64,000 nucleotides of DNA from Arcobacter caeni (GTDB lineage: Bacteria; Campylobacterota; Campylobacteria; Campylobacterales; Arcobacteraceae). The stretch lies in NCBI RefSeq assembly GCF_003063245.1, contig NZ_MUXE01000003.1, positions 62,001 to 126,000 of the forward strand. The letters run 5' to 3'. The notes beneath the pieces were generated by a model, which saw nothing but the letters and a program-made list of their open reading frames with translations, made no database searches and was not told where the DNA came from. The translations under genes and the position numbers were made by a program. Shown here piece by piece: positions 1-8,022 of the stretch (its first letter is position 1; every line of letters begins with the position of its first letter).

Positions 1-478
1 TAGCTTGAGGAACAGTTGATACAACTATTAATTTTTCTTTTACTTTTTCTTCCAAATTTGCATTTTTTAGAAATTGCGTTCCTGCTATTCCATAGATTGC
101 TTTTTCAGAATCTGGTATTGTTATTTTTTTGATATTTTCTTTTGTTAAATCATTTATTGAAGTTAAACTTTTGTCTTTTGGATAAACAATTACCAATTCA
201 CCATGACCTAAAGTTATGAAATCTTTAAATGTTAAACCACTTTTCTCTACTAAAAAGTTTTTATCCCCAATAATTAAAGCAATATCTGTTTGTGTAGCTT
301 GTGTGCTTACTTGTTTTAGATGTCCAAATATTGCTTCAACTTTTTCCCCATTTTTTTCATACTCTTTGATTACTTCCATTAAAGGTTTTTTATAACCAGC
401 ACCTGCTGCAATTTTTAAATCACTTGCACTTAAAACTAAACTTGTAGCTATTAAAGCTAATAATAATTTTCTTAACAT
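1..478 (-). CDS. ModA-like periplasmic substrate-binding protein (3' end outside window)
   Basis: The minus-strand frame opens at ATG 478 and stays open to the window edge, so the C-terminus is missing. It begins MLRKLLLALIATSLVLSASD, a typical Sec signal peptide, followed by a ModA-like mature start (DLKIAAGAGYKKPL) and a stretch of the type NDLTKENIKKITIPDSEKA found in molybdate/tungstate binding proteins. It overlaps the end of the methyltransferase gene by 7 bases, so it is the last visible member of the mod operon. It is a second binding protein besides the complete ModA at 3231-4007 and differs clearly from it in sequence. Its ligand is unknown: molybdate, tungstate or another oxyanion are all possible. 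Confidence 0.75.
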   Translation of the reverse strand, partial: MLRKLLLALIATSLVLSASDLKIAAGAGYKKPLMEVIKEYEKNGEKVEAIFGHLKQVSTQATQTDIALIIGDKNFLVEKSGLTFKDFITLGHGELVIVYPKDKSLTSINDLTKENIKKITIPDSEKAIYGIAGTQFLKNANLEEKVKEKLIVVSTVPQA

Positions 479-1278
479 TTTTTCTCCCATGAAATTAATG
501 CCCATTTTATGTAATTGGGCGTTTTTATATATTTATATGTTGTTTCAAAATAGTTTTCCAATACAAGTTTCTCTTCATTTGAAAGTTCACCTAAACTCCA
601 ACTAACTCTTTGTATAAACTCTTCTTTATTTGAATTTTCAAATTTTGTATTTTCACTTAAAATAAAATCAACTTTTGCAAATATTCCCATACTATGCAAA
701 ACATTTACTAAATAAATATAATCAGGTCTTGGATAAATTTCTCTTTCTAGTTGATTTAGAATCTGTGTATCTATAAAACTTCCTCCAACCTTTGTAGTTA
801 GGTAAACTCTTTTATTTGCTTTTGAGTTTAGTTTTATAAGTGCATCTTTTATATCTTTTACTTCCATTGACCTTGAAGCTACGACAATATCTGCTTTTGG
901 TACATCATCCCAATTATCATCCCAAGATTTATGAATAGTGCTTATATTATTGATATTATTTAATTTACAATTATCTTCAACACAAGTTAACATTCCTTTT
1001 GAATAATCTAATGCATAAATTTTTGATAATTTTGAAGAAATAGCTAAAGATATGTTTCCAGGTCCACAACCAACATCTAAAATAGATGAGGCATTTGTTG
1101 TATCAATTTTATCAATAAAAGTTTTTGTATAAATACTTTTATGAACATTTATATTCATACTATTTGCTCTTTTATCCCAATCTTGACTACTTTTACTTTT
1201 AAAAGTTGAACTTTTCATTTGTTTTTTATAAAGTTCTGCAAAATCTAAAGCGTCTAAATTTGTTTGAATTAATCCCAT
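472..1278 (-). CDS. class I SAM-dependent methyltransferase in the mod operon
   Basis: A 268-residue protein with the SAM-binding motif I (LDVGCGPGN) near residue 70 and an acidic motif II (YALDYSKGM) about 20 residues later, both typical of Rossmann-fold class I methyltransferases. The substrate cannot be read from the sequence. The start ATG 1278 is preceded by AAAGGA at a normal distance. It lies 9 bases after modC and overlaps the second ModA-like gene, so it is almost certainly co-transcribed with molybdate transport genes. That context suggests a role tied to molybdenum or tungsten use, but this is inference; the link could be only transcriptional. Confidence 0.8.
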   Translation of the reverse strand: MGLIQTNLDALDFAELYKKQMKSSTFKSKSSQDWDKRANSMNINVHKSIYTKTFIDKIDTTNASSILDVGCGPGNISLAISSKLSKIYALDYSKGMLTCVEDNCKLNNINNISTIHKSWDDNWDDVPKADIVVASRSMEVKDIKDALIKLNSKANKRVYLTTKVGGSFIDTQILNQLEREIYPRPDYIYLVNVLHSMGIFAKVDFILSENTKFENSNKEEFIQRVSWSLGELSNEEKLVLENYFETTYKYIKTPNYIKWALISWEKKC

Positions 1279-1287
1279 AATTTTCCT

Positions 1288-2142
1288 TTATAAACCTTGG
1301 ATTATAGGTGAAAATGCTTTTGTAGAAAGAGTTACTTTTTGCCCTATTTCTAGATTTAATACTTCATCTTTACTAATAACAACTTCAACTAATTGTTGAC
1401 CAATTGAAACTATTGCTACATAAATTACATCAACTTTTACTATATCTAAAAGCTCACCTTCAAATGAAAATTTTTGGCTACCTTTTGTTTTTAAAAGTAT
1501 ATGTTTAGGAATTCCATCATTTATTATTTGTCCATAATTTAAAACTACTATACGATTTGCTAAACGATAAATTTCACTTGAATCATGACTTACCATGATT
1601 GTGGTTGTTCCAAATTCTTTATGTAAAGTTAGGATTTCATTTTGAAGTTTTGTTCTCATATCTGGATCAAGTGCAGATAGCGGTTCATCTAATAATAATA
1701 TTTTTGGTCTATTCATTAAAGCTCGACATAAACTAATTCTTTGTTTTTGTCCACCACTTAATGTTTGTGGGAATCTATTTTTTAATTCTTCTAATTCTGT
1801 CATTTTTAGTAAATAATTAGCTAATTCTTTATCTTTATTTACATATAAAAGATTGTCAAGCACTGAAAAATTTGGAAATAAAGCATAATCTTGAAATACA
1901 AAACCAATATCTCTTTTTTGTGGAGCTAAAGAGAATTTATTATTTAACCAAATATCATTATCAATATTTATAGTTCCACTTGCTTCTTCCAGACCTGCTA
2001 AAATTCGTAAAAGTGTTGTTTTTCCGCTTCCACTAAATCCTGTAAGTGCTAAAAATTCCCCTTGTTTTATTTCAAGATTTATATTTAAATCCATCTCTCC
2101 ATTTGCACCATAAAGTTTTTTATTTATATCAATTTTTATCAT
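1288..2142 (-). CDS. modC: molybdate ABC transporter ATP-binding protein ModC
   Basis: A 284-residue ABC ATPase that powers molybdate import through ModB. Walker A is GFSGSGKTT at residues 35-43, the Q-loop is in VFQDYALFP, the signature is LSGGQ, and Walker B is ILLLDEPLSALD followed by the switch histidine in VSHD. The C-terminal 70 residues look like a TOBE/Mop domain, as usual for ModC. The start overlaps the modB stop by 4 bases (ATGA-type coupling). The gene order modA-TOBE-modB-modC matches that known from Campylobacter. Confidence 0.93.
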   Translation of the reverse strand: MIKIDINKKLYGANGEMDLNINLEIKQGEFLALTGFSGSGKTTLLRILAGLEEASGTINIDNDIWLNNKFSLAPQKRDIGFVFQDYALFPNFSVLDNLLYVNKDKELANYLLKMTELEELKNRFPQTLSGGQKQRISLCRALMNRPKILLLDEPLSALDPDMRTKLQNEILTLHKEFGTTTIMVSHDSSEIYRLANRIVVLNYGQIINDGIPKHILLKTKGSQKFSFEGELLDIVKVDVIYVAIVSIGQQLVEVVISKDEVLNLEIGQKVTLSTKAFSPIIQGL

Positions 2143-2840
2143 TTACTAAGTCCTGCAAATACTCTTTTTTGTTTTCCATTAAAAATATAAACACCTAAAA
2201 GTGTAAGAAAACTAAGAGTTATCATAATTGCACTATAAATATGAGCATTTGTATAATCCATAGTTTCTGTGAATTCATAAATAGCAATTGATGCTACTTT
2301 TGTTTCACCTGGAATACTTCCACCAATCATTAAAACAACACCGAATTCTCCAACAGTATGAGAAAATGTAATAATGATTGCTGTTAATAAAGCAGGTTTA
2401 ATATTTGGTAGTGCAACTCTAAAAAGAGTTTCTAGTTTACTTTTACCACTTATATAACTAGCTTCAAGCATGTTTTTATTTATACTTTCTAATCCACCTT
2501 GTAAAGGCTGAACCATAAAAGGCAAACTATAAAAACAACTAGCAATTATTAAACCTGTGAAATTAAAAACCAATTTTATACCAAAATATTCTTGGAAAAA
2601 CTGACCTATTGGTGAATTATGAGACAAAGAAACAAGTATATAAAATCCCAAAACAGAAGGTGGTAAAACAATAGGTAAAGCAGTTATTGCTTCTAATATA
2701 GGTTTAAATCTTGATTTAGTTTGGGATAAATACCAAGCAATTGGCAAACTAATTATAAACAAAATTAAAGTAGTAATTCCTGCTAATTTAAAAGATAGTA
2801 TAAACGGTTCAAATTCAATATTTCTTAATATTTCAATCAT
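2139..2840 (-). CDS. modB: molybdate ABC transporter permease ModB
   Basis: A 233-residue inner-membrane protein with about five hydrophobic segments and the binding-protein-dependent permease EAA loop around EASYISGKSKLETLFRVALP, which contacts ModC. The conserved tail region HTVGEFGVVLMIGG is characteristic of ModB/CysT-type permeases. Length is normal for ModB. It overlaps both neighbours (8 bases with the TOBE gene, 4 with modC), so translation is coupled. Confidence 0.93.
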   Translation of the reverse strand: MIEILRNIEFEPFILSFKLAGITTLILFIISLPIAWYLSQTKSRFKPILEAITALPIVLPPSVLGFYILVSLSHNSPIGQFFQEYFGIKLVFNFTGLIIASCFYSLPFMVQPLQGGLESINKNMLEASYISGKSKLETLFRVALPNIKPALLTAIIITFSHTVGEFGVVLMIGGSIPGETKVASIAIYEFTETMDYTNAHIYSAIMITLSFLTLLGVYIFNGKQKRVFAGLSK

Positions 2841-3234
2841 TTAATATTTCCCAAATAGATAAATTACTCGCTTTTATCAAAATAGTCACTTCATCTCCAA
2901 TTTGCAGATTCATCCTTTTAGATGAATCTACAGTTATAATACTTTCAAAAGTAGTGTCATTTTTTCTTAAAACCACACTACTTAATAATTGTCCATTTTC
3001 TAAACTTTCAATTGTTGCAACAATTTTATTTGATAAACTCAACTCACCTGATAAATTTTTACCAATAGAAATATTTGAAGGTTTAACCACAAGTCTTGCC
3101 TTTTTACCTATTTGTACATCATCATTTAAGTCTAAACTCATCATTTTTAAAGTTAATCCAAAAAAATCAAACTCAACAATATTTAAATTGTCAACATTAT
3201 TTATTTTTGTTATTGTTGCAACAAATTGACTCAT
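2833..3234 (-). CDS. TOBE/Mop-domain molybdate-binding protein
   Basis: A 133-residue protein without signal peptide or membrane segment. Two TOBE/Mop-like repeats are visible: the first around residues 1-60 is degenerate, and the second (residues 63-133) has the typical SNKIVATIESLENGQ and LQIGDEVTILIKASNLSI pattern. Such proteins bind molybdate or tungstate in the cytoplasm, for storage or as part of the transporter. A gene of this kind sits at the same place between modA and modB in Campylobacter. It overlaps modA by 4 bases and modB by 8. Confidence 0.8.
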   Translation of the reverse strand: MSQFVATITKINNVDNLNIVEFDFFGLTLKMMSLDLNDDVQIGKKARLVVKPSNISIGKNLSGELSLSNKIVATIESLENGQLLSSVVLRKNDTTFESIITVDSSKRMNLQIGDEVTILIKASNLSIWEILND

Positions 3235-4007
3235 TTTACGATATATCCATAATCTTCAAATATTTTTTTAGCTTTTGCACCTAAAATAAAATCATAAAAA
3301 GCTTTTACTTCTTCTTTTTTATTGTTATCTTTAATTAATCCAACAAGGCTATTTGAATGGTCAATTATTACGATTCCTTGGTCAATTGAAGTATAAAGTT
3401 TTGGATCAACAGTTATCCAATTTTTATTCTCTTTATATTTAGTCATATTACCCTCATATAAAGATGATTTTGCGATAAAACCAACATCAGCAGCAGTAAT
3501 AGCATAAGTTACAGCTTGTGAAATTGATTCTGCGAATACAAATTTACTTTCAACACCATTTCCTATTTTTGCATTTTTAATTGCTTCAACAGCAGCTGCT
3601 CCATAAGGTGCAGTTTTTGGATTTGCAACAGCAATTTTTGATATTGAACTGTCATTTAATACATTTATACCTTTTGAATAATCAAGCTCTTTTGAACTTA
3701 ACATTGCTAATGCACCTTGAGCATAAATTACTGGAGCTGTTTTAGTTAATTTTTTATCAAATAATGCTTGAGGGAATTTCATATCAGCTGACATAAAAAT
3801 ATCAAATGGTGCACCATTTTCGATTTGTGAAACTAGTTTTCCACTACTACTTAATGTAACAATTACTTTTGTATCAGGGTTTGCAACATTAAATTCTTTT
3901 ACTAATTTATCCATAGCGTAAGTAACATTTGCAGCTGCTGCAACAGTTATTTCACCAGCAAATATACTTGAACATAAAACCATAAATCCTAAGATTATTT
4001 TTTTCAT
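3231..4007 (-). CDS. modA: periplasmic molybdate-binding protein ModA
   Basis: A 258-residue binding protein with a 17-residue signal peptide (MKKIILGFMVLCSSIFA), then the family start EITVAAAANVTYAMDKLVKEF. Oxyanion ligands expected from the family are visible as SSSGKL near residue 55, PFDIFMSAD, and PYGAAAVEAI. Length is normal. It follows modE by 9 bases and starts the transporter part of the operon. It delivers molybdate or tungstate to ModBC; which is preferred cannot be told from sequence. Confidence 0.93.
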   Translation of the reverse strand: MKKIILGFMVLCSSIFAGEITVAAAANVTYAMDKLVKEFNVANPDTKVIVTLSSSGKLVSQIENGAPFDIFMSADMKFPQALFDKKLTKTAPVIYAQGALAMLSSKELDYSKGINVLNDSSISKIAVANPKTAPYGAAAVEAIKNAKIGNGVESKFVFAESISQAVTYAITAADVGFIAKSSLYEGNMTKYKENKNWITVDPKLYTSIDQGIVIIDHSNSLVGLIKDNNKKEEVKAFYDFILGAKAKKIFEDYGYIVK

Positions 4008-4016
4008 TTTTTTTCC

Positions 4017-4799
4017 TTATTTTCCAATTATTACATCTGAGGCTTTTATAATAGCACTCACCTGTGACCCTTTTTCTATTTTTAACCTTTCAAGTGAACT
4101 TGAAGTTATTATAGAGGCAATTTTTTCGCTATTTCCAATATCAATTACTAATTCTGTATTAATTTCATCTTGATTAATAGAATCAACTATTCCATCAAAT
4201 TTATTTCTTGCACTAATATTTAATGCAATATCTGTTGTAATTAAAACTGTGCTTGATTTAAAAATGGCTACCACATCATCACCAATTTCTAAATTTAGAT
4301 TATTTGCTGCTGTATTTGTAATAACTGAAACAAGAGTATTTCCACTTTTTAATTTAATAAATACTTGTGCATTTATTTTCCCTCGTTCAATTAATTCAAC
4401 AGTACCACTTATCTGATTTCTAGCACTAATTTGCATTGATAATTTCCTTATAGTTTTTAATGTCCCTGTATTAATATCTGTCATTTGACTTAAATTCTTA
4501 AGAAACTTTTTTTGCTCATTTCTTAAAATTTCAAAGGTTTTTATCAGATTCTCACCATAAGGTGTAAGTTTTGTTCCACCACCTCCAACTCCACCTGTTT
4601 CTCTTTGTACAATGGGTATTGTTGATAGATTATTCATAGCTTCAATGGCTTCCCATGCAGCTTTATAACTCATAGGAACTTCTTTTGCAGCTTTGCTAAT
4701 TGAACCTGTTCTTTTAACTGCTATTAATAACTCAATTCTTTTTTCTAATAAAAAAGGTTGATTAAAAATCTCTAAAGTTAAATTTGATGAAATTTCCAC
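4017..4799 (-). CDS. modE: molybdate-responsive regulator ModE, GTG start
   Basis: Winged-helix N-terminal domain of the ModE/LysR type (FLLEKRIELLIAVKRTGSIS, SYKAAWEAIEAMNN, GGVGGGGTKLT) followed by two TOBE/Mop repeats (roughly residues 121-190 and 192-258) that bind molybdate. I place the start at GTG 4799: it is preceded by AAAGGA at 5-6 bases, and the protein then begins VEISSNLTLEIF as in the family. The longer ATG at 4856 would add 19 unusual residues and would lie inside the ModE operator. ModE with bound molybdate normally represses mod transport genes; being first in the operon it should regulate itself. Confidence 0.9.
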   Translation of the reverse strand: MEISSNLTLEIFNQPFLLEKRIELLIAVKRTGSISKAAKEVPMSYKAAWEAIEAMNNLSTIPIVQRETGGVGGGGTKLTPYGENLIKTFEILRNEQKKFLKNLSQMTDINTGTLKTIRKLSMQISARNQISGTVELIERGKINAQVFIKLKSGNTLVSVITNTAANNLNLEIGDDVVAIFKSSTVLITTDIALNISARNKFDGIVDSINQDEINTELVIDIGNSEKIASIITSSSLERLKIEKGSQVSAIIKASDVIIGK

Positions 4800-4851
4800 A
4801 TAAATCCTTTCAGTTATTTTATTTGTATATAACGACAAATAAAAAAATCTT

Positions 4852-4879
4852 AGCATTATATAACTTAATATATAACGAT
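4852..4879. promoter_or_regulatory. ModE operator
   Basis: An 11-6-11 inverted repeat: AGCATTATATA, spacer acttaa, TATATAACGAT. Nine of eleven positions are symmetric, and the right half equals the known ModE half-site TATATAACGAT. A second copy of the half-site core (TATATAACGA) lies at 4826-4835 with only a poor partner. The site sits just upstream of modE and in the intergenic region shared with the divergent PPK2 gene. Family knowledge supports repression of the mod operon when molybdate is plentiful; an effect on PPK2 is possible but unsupported. Confidence 0.8.
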
Positions 4880-4963
4880 CATTTATGAAAAATGTAAATA
4901 ATGAAAAAAATTAAGATAATATTAGAACTATAAAATTAATAAAAAATTATATGTAGGTTTGCA

Positions 4964-5722
4964 ATGAAAAGAAAAAAATATAAAAAAGAGTTGTATGATT
5001 TACAAATCGAGCTTGTAAAGTTTCAAAAAGAAGTAATTGAAAAAGATTTAAAAGTTTGTATTATCTTTGAAGGAAGAGATACTGCTGGAAAAGATGGAAT
5101 AATAAAAAGATTTTTACAACATTTAAGTCCTAGAGAAGTGAGAAGTGTAGCTTTAGGAATTCCCTCAAGTAGAGATAAAAAATCTTGGTATTTTCAAAGA
5201 TATGTTCCTCATTTACCATCATCTCAAGAGATAATTTTGTTTAATAGAAGTTGGTATAACAGAGCTGGTGTTGAAAGAGTTATGAATTTTTGTACGGATA
5301 AAGAGTTAAAATGTTTTTTTAATGAAGTAAGTAATTTTGAACAAATGTTAAATCATTCAGGTGTTATATTTTTCAAATATTATCTTGATATTTCGAAAGA
5401 TGAACAAAGATTAAGATTAAAAGATAGAAAAACAGATCCATTAAAACAGTGGAAAATAAGTCCAATTGATGAAAAAGCTGAAGAATCATGGGAAAAATAT
5501 TCAAAAGCTAGAGACGATATGTTTATACGAACCTCTTTTGCTTATGCGCCTTGGTATGTTGTAAATGCTGATGATAAAAGAGAAGCTAGAATAAATGTAA
5601 TAAAACATTTCTTATCAAATGTGGAATATGCTAAGAAAAATGAAAAACTTTTGGCCTTTGATAGAGATATTGTTTGTAAATTTGATCAAATTTGTTATGA
5701 AAAAGGTTTAATTAAAAAATGA
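4964..5722 (+). CDS. ppk2: polyphosphate kinase 2 (PPK2 family)
   Basis: A 252-residue single-domain PPK2, which transfers phosphate between polyphosphate and nucleoside diphosphates. Walker A is GRDTAGKDG at residues 37-45, Walker B region is FNRSWYNRAGVERVM near residue 95, and the lid region carries RLKDRKTDPLKQWKISPID. The length and the one-domain form fit class I PPK2. Its stop overlaps the start of the next gene by 4 bases, so the two are coupled. It is transcribed divergently from modE. Confidence 0.92.
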   Translation: MKRKKYKKELYDLQIELVKFQKEVIEKDLKVCIIFEGRDTAGKDGIIKRFLQHLSPREVRSVALGIPSSRDKKSWYFQRYVPHLPSSQEIILFNRSWYNRAGVERVMNFCTDKELKCFFNEVSNFEQMLNHSGVIFFKYYLDISKDEQRLRLKDRKTDPLKQWKISPIDEKAEESWEKYSKARDDMFIRTSFAYAPWYVVNADDKREARINVIKHFLSNVEYAKKNEKLLAFDRDIVCKFDQICYEKGLIKK

Positions 5723-6966
5723 TTATAGATTCGATATTAACACATTTTGTTTTAACTATTTTATATAGTTTTTTAATCGGTTTAGAAATAAGAGCTTATA
5801 AACTAAAATTTCATTCAGATGATGATAATGAATTTTTTGGAACAGCTAGAACCTACACTTTTGTTGGTGTATTAGGATTTGTTTTATATAAAATTGAACC
5901 AATTAATTTTTCTATTTATATTATTGGGTTTATTGGAATTACTGCTTTATTTACTATTTTTTATTACAAATTATTGAATGAAAAAAAACATAGTGTTGTT
6001 TTATATTTAGTTTTATTAATTGTTTATAGTTTTGGTCCTCTGTCAAATCTTTTTCCTTTTTGGTTTCCATCTTTGATTTTTGTTGTAACAATTTTTTTAT
6101 TAAATGCAAAAAATAAAATATTTAGTTTTAATATGAATATAAATATTTATGAGTTTGAAACCTTAGGTAAAATGGTTTTACTTTCAATTGTAATTCTTCC
6201 TTTACTTCCTCAAGATAAACTAATACCATATTTAGGTATTTCTCTTTATAAAATCTGGTTAACAGTTGTTGTTATTTCTGCGATTTCTTATGCTGGATAT
6301 ATTGTACAAAAATATCTTTTTCCATCAAAAGGTATTTTTTTAACAGGTTTAATTGGTGGAACATATTCCTCAACTGCAACAACGGTTGTGTTATCAAAAA
6401 AAGCTCAAACTTCAGAAAAAAACCACATTATCACAGCTTCAATAATAGCTGCAACTTCTGTTATGTACATAAGAATATTGGCAATTTCAGCTATTTTCAA
6501 TATGGAAGTAGCAAAAACGATTTTCTTACCATTTTTATTTTTTGTATGTTTAACAGGAATAGTTACTTATGTTTATTATAAAAAAGCATCAAAAAGTATA
6601 AATAATTTTGAAGTTACAGATGCAAATCCTCTTGAATTAGGTACGGCATTTATTTTTGCAATTTTATTTGTGATTACTATGATGGTTACAAATTTTGTTA
6701 TTGAGAATTACGGAACAAGTGGATTACATTTTTTATCTACAATTGTAGGTTTTGCAGATATTGACCCATTTATTTTGTCTCTTTTAACTGGTAAATATGC
6801 AATTGAACCCTCACAAATCGCATCAGCTATTATAATATCTGCTGGGAGTAACAATATATTAAAATCAATTTATGCTTTGTGGTTTGGTAAAGATAAAACA
6901 ATTTCTTCTTTTATTTGGTTGGTTATTTTGGGAGTTTTAACAATGTTGGTAGGGTTTTTGATATAA
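5719..6966 (+). CDS. MgtC/SapB plus DUF4010 membrane protein
   Basis: A 415-residue integral membrane protein with about a dozen hydrophobic segments. The N-terminal quarter resembles MgtC/SapB proteins (LTILYSFLIGLEIRAYK, then GTARTYTFVGVLGF) and the C-terminal part resembles DUF4010, with the conserved GLIGGTYSSTATTVVLSKKA stretch near residue 210 and GFADIDPFILSLL further on. Function of the family is not established; an ion or phosphate-related role is guessed for MgtC-like proteins. Translation is coupled to ppk2 by ATGA. Confidence 0.8.
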   Translation: MIIDSILTHFVLTILYSFLIGLEIRAYKLKFHSDDDNEFFGTARTYTFVGVLGFVLYKIEPINFSIYIIGFIGITALFTIFYYKLLNEKKHSVVLYLVLLIVYSFGPLSNLFPFWFPSLIFVVTIFLLNAKNKIFSFNMNINIYEFETLGKMVLLSIVILPLLPQDKLIPYLGISLYKIWLTVVVISAISYAGYIVQKYLFPSKGIFLTGLIGGTYSSTATTVVLSKKAQTSEKNHIITASIIAATSVMYIRILAISAIFNMEVAKTIFLPFLFFVCLTGIVTYVYYKKASKSINNFEVTDANPLELGTAFIFAILFVITMMVTNFVIENYGTSGLHFLSTIVGFADIDPFILSLLTGKYAIEPSQIASAIIISAGSNNILKSIYALWFGKDKTISSFIWLVILGVLTMLVGFLI

Positions 6967-6991
6967 ATCCTCTACCTTTTTGCAGAGTTAA

Positions 6992-7888
6992 TTAATTTAT
7001 AAATTGTTCATAAAGGTCTTTATTTTTAGAGAATATTTTATAAGTAACATCTTTGAAAGTAAATTCCAAATAATTCGCATGTAGCCATAATCTATTTGAT
7101 TTTGTAACTTCAAATCTATCCTCTTCACTTAAAGTTTTATTTAGATAATTTTCAGCATTTTCATCATCAACACCATAAATTGGATCACCTAAAATTCTGT
7201 GCCCCATTGAATATAAATGAACTCTAATTTGATGCTGTCTTCCTGTTAATGGGATTGCTTCAATAAGTGTTAAATCTTTTTCTTTGTTGTATTTTATGGG
7301 TTTTATAATAGTTACAGATTCTTTTCCATCATCACAAACTTTCATTCTAACCCCAATTACTAACCCTTCTCTATCAAGTCCTTTGTTGATAGTAATCTCT
7401 TCTTTTATATGTCCTTGAGCAATTGCTAAATATGATTTATGATATTTCTTTTCTTGAAACATCTCTTTTAGTGCTATTTCACTTTTTTTGTTTTTCCCAA
7501 CTATTATTAAACCCGATGTTTCGGCGTCTATTCTATGAATTAAATTTGCATCTTCTCCAAAATGAAACCTGATTTCATCAAGTAAAGAATAAGGTGTATT
7601 TTTAGAAATAGGATGAACCATTAAGTTTGTTGGTTTATCAAAAATTGCAAAATCATTAAACTCAATTAAAGGTTTTAAACCCCTAGAAATACCTTCAAAA
7701 ACAGCAATATAAATATAATCAGTAGGAATTGTTTCACCTGTATTTATGGTATTCATATTTTCATCAAAAATTCTTCCTTTGGATGTTAATCTTTGTCCTA
7801 CTTTTGGGTCTAATCCTAATTCATGAATTAAAAATATTTGTATTTTTTTACCTATAATTGCTTTATGTTTTTTGAGTGTAAATGGCAA
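6992..7888 (-). CDS. RluA/RluD-family pseudouridine synthase
   Basis: A 298-residue enzyme that isomerises uridines in rRNA or tRNA. The catalytic motif II is HRIDAETSGLIIVGKN, with the active-site aspartate in RID, near residue 120. The later motif GRQHQIRVHL and the segment HRILGDPIYG are also typical. The N-terminal 60 residues have the size of an S4-like RNA-binding domain but are divergent. The target base cannot be assigned. Divergent from purB, with 134 bases between the two starts. Confidence 0.88.
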   Translation of the reverse strand: MPFTLKKHKAIIGKKIQIFLIHELGLDPKVGQRLTSKGRIFDENMNTINTGETIPTDYIYIAVFEGISRGLKPLIEFNDFAIFDKPTNLMVHPISKNTPYSLLDEIRFHFGEDANLIHRIDAETSGLIIVGKNKKSEIALKEMFQEKKYHKSYLAIAQGHIKEEITINKGLDREGLVIGVRMKVCDDGKESVTIIKPIKYNKEKDLTLIEAIPLTGRQHQIRVHLYSMGHRILGDPIYGVDDENAENYLNKTLSEEDRFEVTKSNRLWLHANYLEFTFKDVTYKIFSKNKDLYEQFIN

Positions 7889-8022
7889 GTTTTCGTCCTG
7901 TTCTTTTTTGGAAATATGTTATTTTTTAATTTTAGATTTTGTCTTTTTAGATACAATATCATACTTAAATAAATAACAATTTTTAATAAAAATTCATAAA
8001 AGATGATTATAAGGGACATTAT

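Noticed and set aside
6965-6990. Terminator after the DUF4010 gene
   Set aside because: CTCT/AGAG gives only a 4-bp stem with a large loop; too weak to call.
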